From contig JBDTLT010000058.1 of NCBI GenBank assembly GCA_039934635.1, forward strand, positions 1 through 26,026: a DNA stretch of 26,026 nucleotides, written 5' to 3'. A program made the translations under genes and the position numbers. The stretch is from DATLFA01 sp039934635 (GTDB lineage Bacteria > Actinomycetota > Acidimicrobiia > Acidimicrobiales > WLNW01). The stretch's first letter is position 1; every line of letters begins with the position of its first letter. Under the pieces are notes generated by a model that had not been told where the DNA came from, made no database searches, and saw only the letters and a program-made list of their open reading frames with translations. Of the stretch, positions 24,243 through 26,026 are shown piece by piece.

Positions 24243-24713
24243 ATGAAGCGCGAAGTTTCGATCGACATCGACGCCGAACCACAACACGTCTGGGACATCT
24301 TGACCGACGTCGAGCACTGGCCCGAGTGGACATCCTCGGTGACCGATGTCGTGCGTCTGTCACCGCCACCGTTCAAGGTCGGCAGCCGAGCCCGCATCAA
24401 ACAACCGCGGCTGAAGGACACCGTATGGACGGTCACCGCACTCGAGCCACTGGTCGGCTTCACGTGGGTCGCCCGCCGGCCCGGTGTCACCACCATCGCG
24501 TTGCACCGACTCGAGCAACGCGTGCCGGGGACGACGACCGTCACGTTGGGCGTCCGCCAACGCGGCGTGCTGGCGCCGCTTGCGTGGTTGCTCAGCGTGC
24601 GGATGACGCGCCGCTACCTAGAGCTCGAACGTCACGGCCTCAAGGCGCGGAGCGAAGCTGTCGCATCCGACGACGCTCACCAGCCGAGGATCGTGGTCGC
24701 CGCCGGGCTATAG
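24243..24713 (+). CDS. SRPBCC-family (polyketide cyclase/START-like) protein
   Basis: A 156-residue protein with the SRPBCC helix-grip fold, a deep hydrophobic ligand-binding cavity. The N-terminal REVSIDIDAEPQHVWDILTDVEHWPEWTSSVTDVVRL is diagnostic, followed by FKVGSRARIKQPRLKDTVWTVTALEP and a long C-terminal helix ending LSVRMTRRYLELERHGLKARSE. No catalytic residues define a reaction. A strong Shine-Dalgarno precedes ATG 24243. It follows the GNAT gene by 46 bp and overlaps the convergent double-Dabb gene by 37 bp at its 3' end. It is probably a lipid- or polyketide-like small-molecule binding protein; the specific role is unknown. Confidence 0.9.
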   Translation: MKREVSIDIDAEPQHVWDILTDVEHWPEWTSSVTDVVRLSPPPFKVGSRARIKQPRLKDTVWTVTALEPLVGFTWVARRPGVTTIALHRLEQRVPGTTTVTLGVRQRGVLAPLAWLLSVRMTRRYLELERHGLKARSEAVASDDAHQPRIVVAAGL

Positions 24714-25351
24714 ACGTGGGCCACGCCCGGCGCCACGACACGGTGCGGGCTCTCGGGATCGAACCACGGGTCGACATAGCCCCAGTGGTATGGGCTCACC
24801 ATGTAGTCGACGCGTAGGCCAGAGAGTTCTTCGAACTCCTGCTCCCACACATGCGTCCATCGCCGCGGCCCGATGGTGAATTCGTCATCGACGCGGTGAT
24901 ACGCCCAATTGCGGATCGCGTGGATGTAGCGGGGCATGCCGGTGAGCACACGATCGAATTCGCGCGCCTTGTCGGGCGGCGTGGGTCGCTCTACTTCGAT
25001 GAACAACGTGCGTTTGACGAAGTCGCTGATCGCGGGCTCGGCGATATGCGCGTTGGTCGCGGCGAATTGCACGGCATCGGCCCGCGTCACGACTCGCTCG
25101 AACAAGTCCGAGTGATCGGCGAGTCGCAGTTGATCGGACCACGGCGGGGTCTGCTCTGGCCCGGCGAACGCGAGGTCCCACGTGTAGTCACCGCCGCCGA
25201 CGGTGTTGGGGAAATGACGGCCGAGATGCGCGTGCGTCAGGCCCGGCACGCGGCCGGCAACGTCGCCCAGCTCACGTTCGAACGACGCGCGGTCCGCGCG
25301 GGACAACTGTGGATCGACATGAAGCAGCGCGATTCGCCGGTACACGGTCAC
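24677..25351 (-). CDS. Double Dabb-like (dimeric alpha-beta barrel) domain protein
   Basis: A 224-residue protein that appears to hold two ferredoxin-like alpha/beta-barrel domains: residues ~1-75 (VTVYRRIALLHVDPQLSRADRASFERELG, then HAHLGRHFPNTVGGGDYTWDLAFAG) and ~115-185 (FVKRTLFIEVERPTPPDKAREFDRVL, then IRNWAYHRVDD...WTHVWEQEF). Both have the strand-helix-strand pattern of the stress-responsive Dabb family. The rest of the tail (SPYHWGYVDPWFDPESP) is unusual. GTG 25351 overlaps the upstream gene's TGA (GTGA), so the two are coupled; longer upstream starts are rejected for that reason. Its function is unknown. Dabb proteins are often dimeric and small-molecule-processing. Confidence 0.75.
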   Translation of the reverse strand: MTVYRRIALLHVDPQLSRADRASFERELGDVAGRVPGLTHAHLGRHFPNTVGGGDYTWDLAFAGPEQTPPWSDQLRLADHSDLFERVVTRADAVQFAATNAHIAEPAISDFVKRTLFIEVERPTPPDKAREFDRVLTGMPRYIHAIRNWAYHRVDDEFTIGPRRWTHVWEQEFEELSGLRVDYMVSPYHWGYVDPWFDPESPHRVVAPGVAHVYSPAATTILGW

Positions 25352-25683
25352 ACCGCGCCGTCGGATGCTTCGTCGTAGGGCGCCAAGAACCGTCGTTGCC
25401 GCGAGACGACGATGGCATCGATGCGACGCCAGAAATCGGCAACTTCGACCGAATCGGTCACTTGGCGTTTCATCGCCCACACGGCGTCGACGTCGGGCAA
25501 GGTGAACTGCAGCACCAACGTGGTCGGCGCATCGTCGAGCTCGATCGGCGGCGTGAGGTACGCGCCGGCATAGTGCATACCCCGCTCGCGTGCCGCCGGT
25601 AGGTAGTCGGCGGCGAAGAGTGCATGCACCTCGCGCAAACGCGTTGGCGGCACGACCAACTCATAGATCAACTGAATGGGCAT
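25348..25683 (-). CDS. NIPSNAP-like alpha/beta-barrel protein
   Basis: A 111-residue protein resembling the NIPSNAP/Dabb superfamily: IYELVVPPTRLREVHALFAADYLPAARERGMHYAGAYLTPP, then LVLQFTLPDVDAVWAMKRQVTDSVEVADFWRRIDAIV. The pattern is strand, helix, strand, strand, helix. It is the first gene of a coupled pair (GTGA overlap) with the double-Dabb gene. The ATG at 25683 is the clear start; the peptidoglycan-binding gene ends 15 bp upstream of it on the same strand. No catalytic residue is assigned. It probably acts on or binds a small molecule with its partner. Confidence 0.75.
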   Translation of the reverse strand: MPIQLIYELVVPPTRLREVHALFAADYLPAARERGMHYAGAYLTPPIELDDAPTTLVLQFTLPDVDAVWAMKRQVTDSVEVADFWRRIDAIVVSRQRRFLAPYDEASDGAV

Positions 25684-25698
25684 GCCGAAGCTCGGTCG

Positions 25699-26013
25699 TC
25701 AGAACAACGACGCCCAGGTGTACTGCCCGACGATCCCGTCGACCTTCAGATTGCTGTTGCCTTGGTACCAGCGCACGTTCTTATCGGTCTCTTCGCCGAA
25801 GTCGCCATCGACTGCTTGGGGGAGGTAACCGAGTTGCGCCAAGCGTTCTTGCACCAGCCGCGTATTCTCGGCGTCCGCGCAACCCTGGGCGAGATCGTTA
25901 CCGCGAAATGGCGGCGGCGGTGGCGGATCCTCGTGCGCCGAATATTGGTACGACATCGATACCTCTTCGACCGGCGCGGGCAGGTTGATGACGGCCACCT
26001 GTGGTTTGTACAT
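25699..26013 (-). CDS. Peptidoglycan-binding domain protein, start uncertain, possibly partial
   Basis: A protein of up to 104 residues with one C-terminal PG_binding_1 domain: ENTRLVQERLAQLGYLPQAVDGDFGEETDKNVRWYQGNSNLKVDGIVGQYTWASLF (residues ~49-104), including the repeated DG-x-hydrophobic turns typical of that fold. The N-terminal half is low-complexity with a run of six prolines. Two starts are possible: ATG 26013, where the frame stays open to the window edge so the gene may be longer, and ATG 25956 (MSYQYSAHED), preceded by AAGAGG 6 nt upstream. No signal peptide or hydrolase domain is visible in this part. It may target a cell-wall enzyme or act alone. Confidence 0.7.
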   Translation of the reverse strand: MYKPQVAVINLPAPVEEVSMSYQYSAHEDPPPPPPFRGNDLAQGCADAENTRLVQERLAQLGYLPQAVDGDFGEETDKNVRWYQGNSNLKVDGIVGQYTWASLF

Positions 26014-26026
26014 CTCGTAGATCTCC

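Overview
The window looks like chromosomal DNA of a high-GC actinobacterium, most likely a member of the Acidimicrobiia or a close relative (inference). The support is strong G/C third-position bias, frequent GTG starts, a probable F420-dependent luciferase-like oxidoreductase, a DUF427 protein, and leaderless starts in which a TAGGGT -10 box lies exactly 7 nt before the ATG (two clear cases). I see no rRNA, tRNA, insertion sequence, integrase or CRISPR array. Coding density is very high. The largest gap between genes is about 220 bp (10263-10483), so no gene-free stretch exceeds 300 bases.

Layout. (1) 1-2088: two translationally coupled genes for Thr/Pro-linker beta-propeller proteins. The first runs off the left edge and the second has a clear membrane anchor. 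(2) 2144-6308, minus strand: an isochorismatase-family hydrolase behind a cystathionine beta-synthase with an unusual N-terminal extension, then, across a terminator, an orphan ABC-transporter lipoprotein. (3) 6435-10262: two amidohydrolase-2 (COG2159) proteins, a muconolactone-isomerase-like protein and a luciferase-like oxidoreductase, which suggests breakdown of aromatic or cyclic compounds. (4) 10484-14174, plus strand: a PRC-barrel protein, then an apparent operon of a divergent DapA-like protein, a TauD-type dioxygenase and an MFS exporter. (5) 14203-18784: an amidase/amidohydrolase pair (minus strand) divergent from an old-yellow-enzyme/2,4-dienoyl-CoA-reductase-like flavoprotein that lacks one cluster cysteine. 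(6) 18781-19622: a DUF427 protein and an NTF2-like protein. (7) 19644-23496: a large TIR / membrane-helix / beta-propeller protein convergent with a four-helix SLATT (DUF4231) membrane protein. (8) 23636-26026: a GNAT acetyltransferase with a textbook leaderless promoter, an SRPBCC protein, a coupled NIPSNAP/double-Dabb pair and a peptidoglycan-binding-domain protein at the right edge.

How the genes fit together. Most of the window is accessory catabolism: three COG2159 hydrolases, an amidase, an isochorismatase-like hydrolase, a dioxygenase, flavin- and probably F420-dependent oxidoreductases, small alpha/beta-barrel proteins and two transport components. The exception is region 7. TIR domains are known NAD-cleaving or nucleotide-signal-producing effectors, and SLATT proteins are predicted membrane effectors of bacterial conflict systems. 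Their tail-to-tail arrangement, 7 bp apart, is the best candidate here for an undescribed defence or stress-response module. The functional link is inference: the two genes are on opposite strands and therefore not one operon.
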